A DNA stretch of 64,000 nt from an uncultured Phascolarctobacterium sp. (GTDB taxonomy: Bacteria; Bacillota; Negativicutes; Acidaminococcales; Acidaminococcaceae): contig URXU01000001.1 in the NCBI GenBank assembly GCA_900552005.1, positions 62,001-126,000 on the forward strand. Direction: 5' to 3'. The position numbers and the translations under genes were made by a program. The notes below the pieces were generated by a model. The model searched no databases. It was not told where the DNA came from and saw only the letters and a list, made by a program, of their open reading frames with translations. Position 1 is the first letter of the stretch. The number at the start of each line of letters is the position of its first letter. This document shows positions 45,700 through 54,047 of this stretch, in pieces.

Positions 45700-46845
45700 C
45701 TAAATGCGGTAATATCTCTGAGCCTGATCTGCGGCAATTATGCCTTCAACCTGCAAATTCAACAGCTCCATACTTACATCTGCAAAAGACTCACCGCTCT
45801 GTTCCGTTAATTCTTCCAACGATAACGGCCCCTGTAAAAGCAGGTGGAAAAGCTTCTTACCTAACGCTGACATTTCTTTTGTACAGAAATCGCCGGCACA
45901 TGGATCTTCTTTCTGACCATCATCATCAGACCCGAACATCTCAGGCTGTATAATTTTGCCGCTGCAGCTGCGGTACCAATCGCGCATATCTTCAAAAATA
46001 TCCTGCGGCCCGTCAACCAGCTTGGCGCCTGTTCTGATTAAATCATGGCAGCCTATGCTGCTGCCTGTGAAAATATTTCCCGGTATGCAATATACTTCCC
46101 GCGCTTCATCAGCCGCGATACCGGCAGTTATAATCGCCCCGCTTTTTCTGGCCGCTTCAGCAACCAGCACTCCCCGTGACATTCCAACAATAATACGGTT
46201 TCTTGCAGGAAAATTATAAGAACGAGGTGCAGTGCCGGGCGCAAACTCACTTACAAGTGCGCCGCTGTCGGCAATCTGCTCAAAAAGTCGTTTATTTTCG
46301 GACGGATAAGCAATATCAATACCGCAGCCAAGCACGGCAACAGTACTTCCGCCTGCCAGAAGACAGGCTTTATGCGCAGCCGTATCAATGCCGCGCGCAC
46401 CGCCGCTGATAACCGGAATATGCTCCTGAGCAAAGGCTGCTGCAAACATGCCGGCGGCCTTTAACCCATACGGCGATGCTTCCCTGGAACCGACAATTGC
46501 CAAATTATATTTACTTACAGGCAATACGCCACGTACATAAAGCACCAATGGAAAATCATGTATTTCCTTTAAAGCTTCCGGGTAGTCCGCATCATAAATA
46601 GTTATCAGCTTTACGCAATGCCGTGAGCAAAATGCAAAAAGCTTTTCCGGCAGCTCCGGCTTTCTGTTGGCAATAAAATTTTCAATCTGCCTGACTGTGC
46701 AGATGCCGGACTGCAGCAAATCATACATTTGCGCTTCGTATACGGTTTTAGCATTGCCGAAAAATTTGATTAACTTGGGTATCCTGCTTCTCCCCAACCC
46801 CGGTGTAACGGCACATAAAGCCGCCAGATAAAATGCGTCCAACAC
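45700..46845 (-). CDS. dprA: DNA-processing protein DprA
   Basis: Protects incoming single-stranded DNA and loads RecA in natural transformation. An N-terminal SAM-like region (about 1-65) precedes the Rossmann core with IVGSREASPYG, ISGGARGIDTAAH, VLGCGIDIAYP and FPARNRIIVGMS, and a C-terminal winged helix (about 310-381). The length of 381 residues is normal. The start is GTG 46845 (or TTG one codon later), with GAGGAG upstream. First gene of the topA-trmFO-xerC-codY cluster, behind a near-consensus promoter. Confidence 0.94.
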   Translation of the reverse strand: MLDAFYLAALCAVTPGLGRSRIPKLIKFFGNAKTVYEAQMYDLLQSGICTVRQIENFIANRKPELPEKLFAFCSRHCVKLITIYDADYPEALKEIHDFPLVLYVRGVLPVSKYNLAIVGSREASPYGLKAAGMFAAAFAQEHIPVISGGARGIDTAAHKACLLAGGSTVAVLGCGIDIAYPSENKRLFEQIADSGALVSEFAPGTAPRSYNFPARNRIIVGMSRGVLVAEAARKSGAIITAGIAADEAREVYCIPGNIFTGSSIGCHDLIRTGAKLVDGPQDIFEDMRDWYRSCSGKIIQPEMFGSDDDGQKEDPCAGDFCTKEMSALGKKLFHLLLQGPLSLEELTEQSGESFADVSMELLNLQVEGIIAADQAQRYYRI

Positions 46846-46920
46846 CTCAGCTCCTCGTCATAAATTTCCGTTCTGTCAAACGCAACCGCAAGTTGTGTAA
46901 GCAAGACATAGATTTCTTTC

Positions 46921-46949
46921 ATTATAGTAAGCTTACCGTTATCGGTCAA
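46921..46949 (-). promoter_or_regulatory. Promoter of the dprA-topA-trmFO cluster
   Basis: Minus-strand TTGACC (46949-46944), 17-base spacer, TATAAT (46926-46921). It lies about 75 bases upstream of dprA, just after the glycosyltransferase stop. Confidence 0.75.
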
Positions 46950-46954
46950 GCAAT

Positions 46955-48049
46955 TTAATTTTGCTTAAGATGCTGCAGAACATAGGCACAGATCTTCTCA
47001 GCAGCCTGCGGTCTCCCTAAAATTACCTCACGTTCAGTGTGATTATAAAATTCACGCACATATCGCGATACATCCTTAATGTCTGCAGCAACTGCTGCAT
47101 GGCAGTATTGCTGCAGAAAACGGGCATTGCCTTCTTCCTGCCCCGGTAAGGGGTGATAAATGATAAAATGTAGTCCTAAGGCCAGCACTTCAGCGGAGGT
47201 TAGTCCTCCTGCCTTGGAAATAACCATATCGGATGCCGCCATAATTTCCGGCAGCTGCTTAGTAAAGCCATGGACTGTCAGATCAGAACGCTGCAGCCGC
47301 CGCAAATCGGCTGCCAGCTGCTGATTATGCCCCGTAACGGCAATTATTCTGAAATCAGGCCCCAAATCCTGCGGCATCCCATTTACAATGCTGACCATGG
47401 GCAAAAGTCCTTCACCTCCGCCCAGCAGCAGGCAAATCTTATCTTGAGCAGCTATTCCAAGTTTTTTTCTTGCTTCCTGACGGCTGAGGCCGGCAAAGCG
47501 TCTGCGTACAGGTATACCATAGGATTGAACATCAGCGTCTGGCGGCAGGCGCTTTTGCAAACGTTCATCAGCAATAAAATAGGTATCAACCCCATCGCAA
47601 ATCCACCATTTGTGGATGGTAAAATCGGTAATTACAGCTCCTAAAAACAACGGCGCCGCCAGTGTTTTTTTATAAATGCCAATAATACCTGCCGGCGTAG
47701 CATGCGTGGCAATAACGGCATCAGGATTGACCTTTTGCAGATAGCTGCGCCCCATTTTAGCCAGCAGTCCATTAATTACATTCTTCATCCATACGGAGCC
47801 CTTTTCCTGATTACCCCACTTATACATATATTTATACATCCACGGAAAACTTTGCAGCATCCGCAAATAACATTTAAGAAATACAGTTCCCACAAAATGC
47901 GGAAAAAAATCAAAAATATTGCCATGAACTACATGAACAGCTTCATTATCAGCCAGCACCTGCTCCAAAGCCTCTGCTGCCAGCCTGTGTCCTGATCCGA
48001 TAGGCGCAGAAAGCAGCAGCACCGTATACTTTTTATTTGCCGCGTTCAT
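46955..48049 (-). CDS. GT28-type glycosyltransferase (MGDG synthase / UgtP-like)
   Basis: A glycosyltransferase of the MurG/diacylglycerol glucosyltransferase fold. The N-terminal SAPIGSGHRLAAEALEQVL matches the MGDG_synth domain, and VITDFTIHKWWICDGVD is conserved in UgtP-like enzymes. The sugar-nucleotide-binding half has LLLGGGEGLLPM, VTGHNQQ, ASDMVISKAGGLTSAEVLALG and YHPLPGQEEGNARFL. Length 364. It probably adds sugar to a membrane lipid; sugar and acceptor are unknown. It diverges from the nicotinate phosphoribosyltransferase gene and could read through into dprA. Confidence 0.85.
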   Translation of the reverse strand: MNAANKKYTVLLLSAPIGSGHRLAAEALEQVLADNEAVHVVHGNIFDFFPHFVGTVFLKCYLRMLQSFPWMYKYMYKWGNQEKGSVWMKNVINGLLAKMGRSYLQKVNPDAVIATHATPAGIIGIYKKTLAAPLFLGAVITDFTIHKWWICDGVDTYFIADERLQKRLPPDADVQSYGIPVRRRFAGLSRQEARKKLGIAAQDKICLLLGGGEGLLPMVSIVNGMPQDLGPDFRIIAVTGHNQQLAADLRRLQRSDLTVHGFTKQLPEIMAASDMVISKAGGLTSAEVLALGLHFIIYHPLPGQEEGNARFLQQYCHAAVAADIKDVSRYVREFYNHTEREVILGRPQAAEKICAYVLQHLKQN

Positions 48050-48095
48050 AAGTCCTCCTTAGATAAAGCAATTTTTAATAAATTTGTGAAATCCC

Positions 48096-48124
48096 TTGAA
48101 TAAGAAACGTTATTATTGTATCAT
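48096..48124 (+). promoter_or_regulatory. Possible promoter of the nicotinate phosphoribosyltransferase gene
   Basis: TTGAAT (48096-48101), 17-base spacer, TATCAT (48119-48124), 47 bases before the ATG in the divergent AT-rich region. Other AT-rich alternatives exist slightly downstream. Confidence 0.45.
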
Positions 48125-48171
48125 ATTTTTATTATATTATACTATTAAATAGTTTTTTAACGGAGGTAAAA

Positions 48172-49224
48172 ATGAAAAATAGATTGCCTGTAGAAACTTT
48201 TAACTTTCCTATAGAAAAAATCAAATCCGGATATTACAGCGATGCTTATTTTCTGCGTACGGCTGAGATTTTGAACAGCGATAATCATCATCCTCGTGTC
48301 CTGATGCAGATTTTCACACGCGAGCATGTAGTTGTTTGCGGAACTGATGAAGTAATTGCTCTGATTAAAACCTGTGCCTATCATCCGGAAAATATCATTA
48401 TTCATTCGCTGCATGACGGCGATGAGGTAGAACCGTGGGAAACAATCATGACCATTGAAGGTGACCTGGCCGATTTTGCTCATCTGGAAACCATTTACCT
48501 TGGCATTCTTGCGCGTCAAAGCCGCATTGCTACTAATGTGCGCAATGTTGTCAAGGCTGCTAACGGTAAACCAGTTCTGTTCTTCCCTGCCCGTTATGAT
48601 ATTTATCATACCCAGGAAAGTGACGGTTATGCAGCAAAAATTGGCGGTATTAAAGGCTTTTCAACGGATGCCAATGCTCTTCCCAGTAACGGTAAAGGCG
48701 TAGGCACCATTCCGCACGCTCTGATTGCTGCCTATAACGGCAATACTGTTGCCGCCACAGAAGCTTTCGATAAATATGTCGATGAAAATATTGCTCGTAT
48801 CGCGCTGGTTGACTTCGACAATGACTGTGTAAATACCTCTCTGGCTGTTGCCCGTAAGCTTGGCCATAAACTCCAGGGCGTGCGCCTTGATACCTCCGGC
48901 AGCATGGTTGACAAAAGCCTATACGGCCAGATGGGCATGTTTAATCCTACCGGCGTCTGCAAGGAACTGGTCTGCAATGTGCGTCAGGCTTTGGATAACG
49001 AAGGTTTTGATTATGTAAAAATCATTGTTTCCGGCGGCTTTGATGCTAAACGTGTAGCTGCCTTTGAAGCAGCAGGCGTTCCTGTCGATACCTATGCTGT
49101 TGGCTCCAGCTTCTTTGACGGCAATATCAATTTTACCGCAGATATCGTTATGGTTGACGGCAAGCCCTGTGCTAAAGCCGGACGCAAATACCTGCCCAAT
49201 GACCGGCTTGAACTTGTAAAATAA
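48172..49224 (+). CDS. Nicotinate phosphoribosyltransferase
   Basis: Makes nicotinate mononucleotide from nicotinate and PRPP (NAD salvage). The N-terminal FPIEKIKSGYYSDAYFLRTA, the ARQSRIATNVRNVVKAANGK region, the IGGIKGFSTDANAL loop, GVRLDTSGSMVDKSL, and the phosphate-binding VSGGFDAKRVAAFEAAGV are all typical. The 350-residue length fits the short bacterial/archaeal class rather than the longer PncB of E. coli. GGAGG precedes the ATG. It is followed by its own terminator, then hydF. Confidence 0.92.
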   Translation: MKNRLPVETFNFPIEKIKSGYYSDAYFLRTAEILNSDNHHPRVLMQIFTREHVVVCGTDEVIALIKTCAYHPENIIIHSLHDGDEVEPWETIMTIEGDLADFAHLETIYLGILARQSRIATNVRNVVKAANGKPVLFFPARYDIYHTQESDGYAAKIGGIKGFSTDANALPSNGKGVGTIPHALIAAYNGNTVAATEAFDKYVDENIARIALVDFDNDCVNTSLAVARKLGHKLQGVRLDTSGSMVDKSLYGQMGMFNPTGVCKELVCNVRQALDNEGFDYVKIIVSGGFDAKRVAAFEAAGVPVDTYAVGSSFFDGNINFTADIVMVDGKPCAKAGRKYLPNDRLELVK

Positions 49225-49227
49225 TCT

Positions 49228-49258
49228 AAAGCACTGCTGCTGCAGTGCTTTTATTTTT
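49228..49258 (+). terminator. Terminator after nicotinate phosphoribosyltransferase
   Basis: 10-bp perfect stem AAAGCACTGC (49228-49237) / GCAGTGCTTT (49242-49251) followed by TATTTTT. Confidence 0.85.
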
Positions 49259-49288
49259 CATATATCATTACCAAAGGAGAGACAGCAT

Positions 49289-50503
49289 ATGAGTTTAAAT
49301 GCCACCCCATCTTCAGAACGAGTACATATCGGCATCTTTGGCCGCCGCAATGCTGGTAAATCCAGCCTTATTAACGCACTTACAAGCCAAAATCTGGCCA
49401 TTGTCAGTGATTTCAAAGGCACTACTACTGATCCGGTTTATAAAGCTATGGAACTATTGCCCTTGGGGCCAGTAATGATTATTGATACTCCTGGCATAGA
49501 CGACGAAGGAGCTTTGGGTCAGCTGCGTATTCAAAAAGCTTACCAGGTATTGAACAAAACGGATATAGCAGTACTTGTCATTGACGCCGCCTGCGGATAC
49601 AGTGCAGAAGATAAAAAGCTTCTGGAACATATTCAGGATAAAAACATTCCCTGTGTTATCGTCTTTAACAAATGTGATTTGCTGACTGCTGAACAGGCCT
49701 CCGACCTTTCCAAGCAAAATCCTAAGGCTTTCTTTGTCAGCTCTGCTACCAAGCAGCAGATTCATGAACTGAAAGAACTGCTTGCCTCTCTTAAACCGCA
49801 GCAGCAGGACAAGGAACTGGTCGGTGATCTTATTAACCGCGGAGATATTATTATTCTGGTGACCCCCATCGACAGCGCCGCTCCTAAAGGGCGCCTAATT
49901 TTACCGCAGCAGCAGGTTTTGCGCAATATTCTGGATAATAATGCTCTGGCATTTGTAGTGCAGGAAGATGAACTATCAGCCGCTCTTCAAAAACTTTCTG
50001 TCAAACCCCGGCTGGTCATTACTGACAGTCAGGCCTTTGAAAAAGTAGCACAGGTTGTGCCGGAAGATATACCTTTGACATCCTTCTCCATCCTTTTTGC
50101 CCGGTATAAAGGCAATCTATCCGCTGCCGTTGCCGGTGTCCAGGCACTTGACGATATTCAGGACGGAGACCGCATCTTAATCAGCGAGGGCTGCACTCAT
50201 CACCGTCAATGCAATGATATCGGTACCGTAAAACTTCCCGGCTGGATAAAAAAATATACCGGCAAGAACCCTGTATTTTCCTTTAGCAGCGGTACTGAGT
50301 TTCCTGCCGACCTTACATCTTATAAACTCATTGTTCATTGCGGCGGCTGCATGCTTAACGAAAAGGAAATGATGCATCGCGGTAAATGCGCTGCCAAGCA
50401 AAATATTCCCATGACTAACTATGGTATACTGATTGCCCATATACACGGTATTTTAAAGCGCAGTCTGTCGCCGCTGCCTGATATTGCCAAATTACTTAAA
50501 TAA
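49289..50503 (+). CDS. hydF: [FeFe]-hydrogenase H-cluster maturation GTPase HydF
   Basis: The scaffold GTPase on which the diiron subcluster of [FeFe]-hydrogenase is assembled. The N-terminal G domain has GRRNAGKS (18-25), the switch-region TTTDP, DTPGIDDEG and NKCD. The C-terminal iron-sulfur site is C302-x-H304 and H350-C351-x2-C354, the CxH-x45-HCxxC signature of HydF. These ligands distinguish it from Era/Der GTPases. Length 404. HydE, HydG and the hydrogenase are not in the window. AAGGAG precedes the ATG. A terminator follows. Confidence 0.95.
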   Translation: MSLNATPSSERVHIGIFGRRNAGKSSLINALTSQNLAIVSDFKGTTTDPVYKAMELLPLGPVMIIDTPGIDDEGALGQLRIQKAYQVLNKTDIAVLVIDAACGYSAEDKKLLEHIQDKNIPCVIVFNKCDLLTAEQASDLSKQNPKAFFVSSATKQQIHELKELLASLKPQQQDKELVGDLINRGDIIILVTPIDSAAPKGRLILPQQQVLRNILDNNALAFVVQEDELSAALQKLSVKPRLVITDSQAFEKVAQVVPEDIPLTSFSILFARYKGNLSAAVAGVQALDDIQDGDRILISEGCTHHRQCNDIGTVKLPGWIKKYTGKNPVFSFSSGTEFPADLTSYKLIVHCGGCMLNEKEMMHRGKCAAKQNIPMTNYGILIAHIHGILKRSLSPLPDIAKLLK

Positions 50504-50508
50504 ACAGC

Positions 50509-50539
50509 AAAAAGAGTTCGGCTTTGCCGAACTCTTTTT
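50509..50539. terminator. Bidirectional terminator between hydF and the M16C peptidase gene
   Basis: 14-bp perfect stem AAAAAGAGTTCGGC (50509-50522) / GCCGAACTCTTTTT (50526-50539), TTT loop, with T-runs on both strands at the convergence of two genes. Confidence 0.9.
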
Positions 50540-50548
50540 ATTATTTGC

Positions 50549-53476
50549 TCAGATATTGATAACATTATTAAAAAGCTCTTTATTTTCTTCGATAATCTGC
50601 TTGCCGCCGACAACACAGATATAACCGTCACTCAGCATATCGTCCACAACCTGTCCCAACTGACGCAAATCTGCATTAGTAACCTGCAAAACTTCATCAC
50701 GCACCTGCTGGCGCACAGCATCAGGTACACGCTTAAGATAGGCGTTAACCGCAGTATCAAGTTTCATGGAGCTGGTCAGAGGAACATCCATGCCGCTGAT
50801 AGTGCCGATAACATATTTATTGAGCTCACGTTCCGTAAAATCAACCTGCTTTAACCATGCAGCCAGTCCCTCGTACGCCGCCAGCGATTCTCTTAGTTTA
50901 GGATCACGATAGGAAGCAAAAACAGCCAGGCCATTCATTTCAAACCGCGCCGTAGCACCATAGGCGCCTCCCTGAATACGAATTTTGGTCCACAGATATT
51001 CATATCTCAGTATGGTTTCCAAAACGCGCATGGCGCCGGTAAACTTATATCCATGCTTGATAAAATTTCCGCCGGCCGCAACATACTGAACTTTGCCGGC
51101 CGTAGTAATAGCCTCATTTGTTTCTCCCTCAGGCAAAATCTCCGGTACTTTACCGGCAACATCTGCAGCAGGCAGTAAATCATTGAAGGCTTCTGCTTTT
51201 TCCTGCACCAGCGCTTTTCTTTCTTCTTCACAGGAATAAGCAAATACATAACCATTTTTGTGGAAGAAGACGGGCATCAGCTGACGCAGAATCTGTAGCG
51301 TCTCTTCTCCCCTCGTTGCAAAATTATCGGCCAGCTCCCTGATAAAGCTGTAATAGCTGAATTGATCCTGCTCATTGACTCTGGCTGCCGCTGAAGTATA
51401 GGAATACAGACGGGAAATAGCGATATTCTGCCCGCGGTTAAAGAAATTATCATCCCAGTCAGCTCTGATTTCATCTACCAAATCATGCAGACGCTGCAAT
51501 TCATCAAATTTGCTTTCCAAGGCTACCGCCTGCAAAATCTCAAACAGCCTGGGCAGGTTTTCAACCATGACTTTGGCTTTCATGGTAAAGTAGATTTTAT
51601 AACGATCGGCATCGCTGACTTCTGATAAAGCTCTTACATTAAAAGCTACGCCACCGGTATACATAATGCTGTTAGTCGCAATTTCTTCGTAGCTGTACTT
51701 CTTGGTATTAAACTTGCCCAATACATCTGCCAGCAAATAACAATACGGCAATAGTTTTGCCGGAACACCGCTCATATCAAAATACCAATTCAGATAGGCA
51801 ATATTATGTACTTGCGAAGGAAGATACAGTATTTTATTATCTGCAGTCACGGCAGTTTCTTCCAACGGAAACCTTTCTATCTGCTGACGAATATCACTGC
51901 GCTGCAAAACGGGAATGGAGGCCAATGCTTCCGGAGAGTCAGCCAACGCCTGACGCCTGTGCAGCTCCGCACATTCTTGCATATACTGCTGCAGCTGCTC
52001 TTTGCTCATGGAAGCTTTAACCTGTGCCATATGTTCTGCCGCTGCTGCATTATCCGCTTCTTCTTTTCCTTGCTGCGGGCGCAATGTAACAATAACCTTA
52101 TGAGAATTATCCAACAAATAATTTTCAATTAAACGTTCAAAATAACCATTTTGAATGCCATCACGCAATTCCCGCAAAATACCGTCATAACGCAGTCCGT
52201 CCACAGGATTGCCTCCGTAAAGCCAGTTATCCATAATGCCGATTCCATAAATCAGACCTTTGGGATATACACCAAAATCAGCTTCCCTTAATTTAAATTC
52301 CGCAGCATTTAAAGCTCCTTCCAGCAGTTTTTTATCAATACCTTGCATGGTAAGCTTCTGCAGCGTGCTGTAAATAACACTGATGAATTTATCTTTCAAT
52401 TCGTATTCACTGCCGGACACCTTAATGCCAAACACCGGCTGCAGCAGGCTGCCCACATAGCTGCCGCTGACGCTGAGCCCAAGTTTAGCATCTATTAAGG
52501 CGCGGCGCAGCGGTGAAGATTCCGATTCCAGCAGTACTCCTTCCAGAATACGCAAAGCCATGGAAGTCTTCACGTCACGGGCACAGCCCGTAACAATGGA
52601 TAATTCATGATAGGTTTTTGCCTGCAGATTCTCACCACTGTCTACAGGATAGAAAGCTTCAATTTCTTTCGTTTTGGCAAAAGGAGCCTGCAGATTAATT
52701 TCTGAATGTACCTGTCCGCTTTTTGTAAAAGCCGAAAGATATTCTTTGTCCAAATAAGCAAGCGTTGCGTCAATATCCATATCGCCATATAAATAGATAA
52801 AAGAATTTTCCGGACTGTAATAAGTTTTATGGAAATTTGTGAAAGCTTCCTGAGTCAGCTGCGGAATGGCTTCCGGATACCCGCCTGATTCAAATCTATA
52901 AGGAGTGTCGGGAAACAGCGCTTTCATAGCTTCATTCTCCAATAAAGCATCAGGAGAAGAATAAACACCCTTCATTTCGTTGTAAACCACACCGTTATAA
53001 CTTAATTCCCCATCAAGGCTTTCCAGGTTATAATGCCAGCCCTCCTGGCGCAGCGTATATTTATTTTCATAGATAAGCGGATAAAATACGGCATCCAGAT
53101 AAACATCCATTAAATTATGAAAATCCTTGTCATTTCGGCTGGCTACCGGATACATGGTTTTGTCAGGATAAGTCATCGCGTTTAAAAACGTATTCATTGA
53201 ACCCTTAACCAACTCAACAAAAGGCTCTTTCAGGTGATACTTACGGGAGCCGCATAAGGAAGAATGTTCCAAAATATGAGCTACGCCGGTATCATCATAC
53301 GGCGGAGTGCGAAACGAAATGGAAAAAACCTTGTTATCATCGTCACAGGCCAGATAAAAGAGACGGGCGCCGCTCTGTAAATGTTCCAGCAGATAACCTT
53401 CAGCATTAATTTCTTGAATAGTATCTTTTTGCATGACTTGAAAGCCATGATATATGTTACTTACTTCTAACTTCAT
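50549..53476 (-). CDS. M16C-family metallopeptidase (PreP/insulinase-like)
   Basis: A large zinc peptidase with a clamshell of four M16 domains, related to mitochondrial/plastid presequence protease and clostridial homologues; these degrade short unfolded peptides. The inverted zinc motif is H67-I-L-E70-H71, followed by SSLCGSRKYHLKEPFVEL and the distal glutamate in LRQEGWHYNLE. The M16C_associated segment lies in the middle (about 460-700). Length 975 from ATG 53476, which has GGAGG five bases upstream; an ATG four codons earlier overlaps that RBS. No signal peptide, so cytosolic. Monocistronic. Confidence 0.92.
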   Translation of the reverse strand: MKLEVSNIYHGFQVMQKDTIQEINAEGYLLEHLQSGARLFYLACDDDNKVFSISFRTPPYDDTGVAHILEHSSLCGSRKYHLKEPFVELVKGSMNTFLNAMTYPDKTMYPVASRNDKDFHNLMDVYLDAVFYPLIYENKYTLRQEGWHYNLESLDGELSYNGVVYNEMKGVYSSPDALLENEAMKALFPDTPYRFESGGYPEAIPQLTQEAFTNFHKTYYSPENSFIYLYGDMDIDATLAYLDKEYLSAFTKSGQVHSEINLQAPFAKTKEIEAFYPVDSGENLQAKTYHELSIVTGCARDVKTSMALRILEGVLLESESSPLRRALIDAKLGLSVSGSYVGSLLQPVFGIKVSGSEYELKDKFISVIYSTLQKLTMQGIDKKLLEGALNAAEFKLREADFGVYPKGLIYGIGIMDNWLYGGNPVDGLRYDGILRELRDGIQNGYFERLIENYLLDNSHKVIVTLRPQQGKEEADNAAAAEHMAQVKASMSKEQLQQYMQECAELHRRQALADSPEALASIPVLQRSDIRQQIERFPLEETAVTADNKILYLPSQVHNIAYLNWYFDMSGVPAKLLPYCYLLADVLGKFNTKKYSYEEIATNSIMYTGGVAFNVRALSEVSDADRYKIYFTMKAKVMVENLPRLFEILQAVALESKFDELQRLHDLVDEIRADWDDNFFNRGQNIAISRLYSYTSAAARVNEQDQFSYYSFIRELADNFATRGEETLQILRQLMPVFFHKNGYVFAYSCEEERKALVQEKAEAFNDLLPAADVAGKVPEILPEGETNEAITTAGKVQYVAAGGNFIKHGYKFTGAMRVLETILRYEYLWTKIRIQGGAYGATARFEMNGLAVFASYRDPKLRESLAAYEGLAAWLKQVDFTERELNKYVIGTISGMDVPLTSSMKLDTAVNAYLKRVPDAVRQQVRDEVLQVTNADLRQLGQVVDDMLSDGYICVVGGKQIIEENKELFNNVINI

Positions 53477-53549
53477 TGTTGCCTCCATTAAGTTTTTCTT
53501 TTTATTTTACCATATTCGCGCTGTAAAATCTCAAATTCTGTGTGAATAC

Positions 53550-53578
53550 TTGCATATGCATGCTTATTTGCCTATAAT
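53550..53578 (+). promoter_or_regulatory. Promoter of the Arc-like regulator with palindrome over the -35
   Basis: TTGCAT (53550-53555), 17-base spacer, perfect TATAAT (53573-53578). A perfect 10-bp palindrome TGCATATGCA (53551-53560) covers the -35 and could be an operator for the ribbon-helix-helix protein it expresses. Confidence 0.6.
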
Positions 53579-53625
53579 AAAAAAGAAAGCTTAACGTTAT
53601 GATGATGTCATTGGGAGGAATGAAC

Positions 53626-53883
53626 ATGGACGAAGCACGTTTTACTATGCGTATACATCCAATTATCATGAATAAAATGAAGCATATTGCCAAAAACAAT
53701 GGCCGCTCACTTAATAAGGAAATTGAGCAAATTTTAAAATGGGTTGTAGATGATTATGAACGTTCCTGCGGGCGCATCATACTTTCTGATGATGAACAAA
53801 TAACCAAAAAGCATGAAGAAGCTATTCAGCCCTATCCTGACCGCCCCATGGATATGTTGTTTAAAATTGATAAAGATAAATAA
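53626..53883 (+). CDS. Arc-like ribbon-helix-helix DNA-binding protein
   Basis: 85 residues. The N-terminal RFTMRIHPIIMNKMKHIAKN stretch followed by NGRSLNKEIEQILKWVV is the strand-helix-helix of Arc/MetJ-type regulators, with the family's R-S-x-N-x-E-I at the turn. The acidic C-terminal tail (from about residue 50) has no known fold. ATG 53626 is used because GGGAGG ends 7 bases before it; upstream ATGs overlap the RBS. There is no toxin gene partner beside it: upstream is the divergent peptidase and downstream the converging purL. Probably a small transcriptional regulator of unknown targets. Confidence 0.8.
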   Translation: MDEARFTMRIHPIIMNKMKHIAKNNGRSLNKEIEQILKWVVDDYERSCGRIILSDDEQITKKHEEAIQPYPDRPMDMLFKIDKDK

Positions 53884-53887
53884 AAAT

Positions 53888-53967
53888 AAAACCTCTGAGC
53901 AGAAATTGAACTGTACCCCAAAAGTTAGACTTTTGGAGATGAAGTTCAAATGCCCGGAGGTTTTTTT
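53888..53967. repeat. Nested palindrome resembling an IS3-family end; also possible terminator
   Basis: Three concentric inverted pairs: AAACCTC (53888-53894) / GAGGTTT (53957-53963), TTGAACT (53906-53912) / AGTTCAA (53943-53949), and CCAAAAGT (53918-53925) / ACTTTTGG (53929-53936). The motif TGTACCCCAAAAGTTAGAC looks like the terminal repeat of IS3/IS150-type elements, but no transposase is present. The outer pair is followed by TTTTTTT and could end the Arc gene transcript. Confidence 0.5.
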
Positions 53968-53971
53968 CATA

Positions 53972-54016
53972 TTCAAAAATAATCCCGCAGCATCATAACC
54001 CAAAGATACTGCGGGA
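53972..54016 (-). terminator. Terminator after purL
   Basis: Stem TCCCGCAG (53983-53990) / CTGCGGGA (54009-54016). On the minus strand it is followed by TTATTTTTG, about 30 bases after the purL stop. Confidence 0.75.
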
Positions 54017-54047
54017 ATAATTTATTTAATTTATTAAGTTAAGTGAA

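Noticed and set aside
49289..50503. Era/Der-type ribosome GTPase as an alternative to HydF
   Set aside because: The C-terminal CxH and HCxxC ligands and the lack of a KH domain point to HydF.
53626..53883. Antitoxin of a toxin-antitoxin pair
   Set aside because: The ribbon-helix-helix protein has no small partner gene on either side; it is flanked by a divergent peptidase gene and converging purL.
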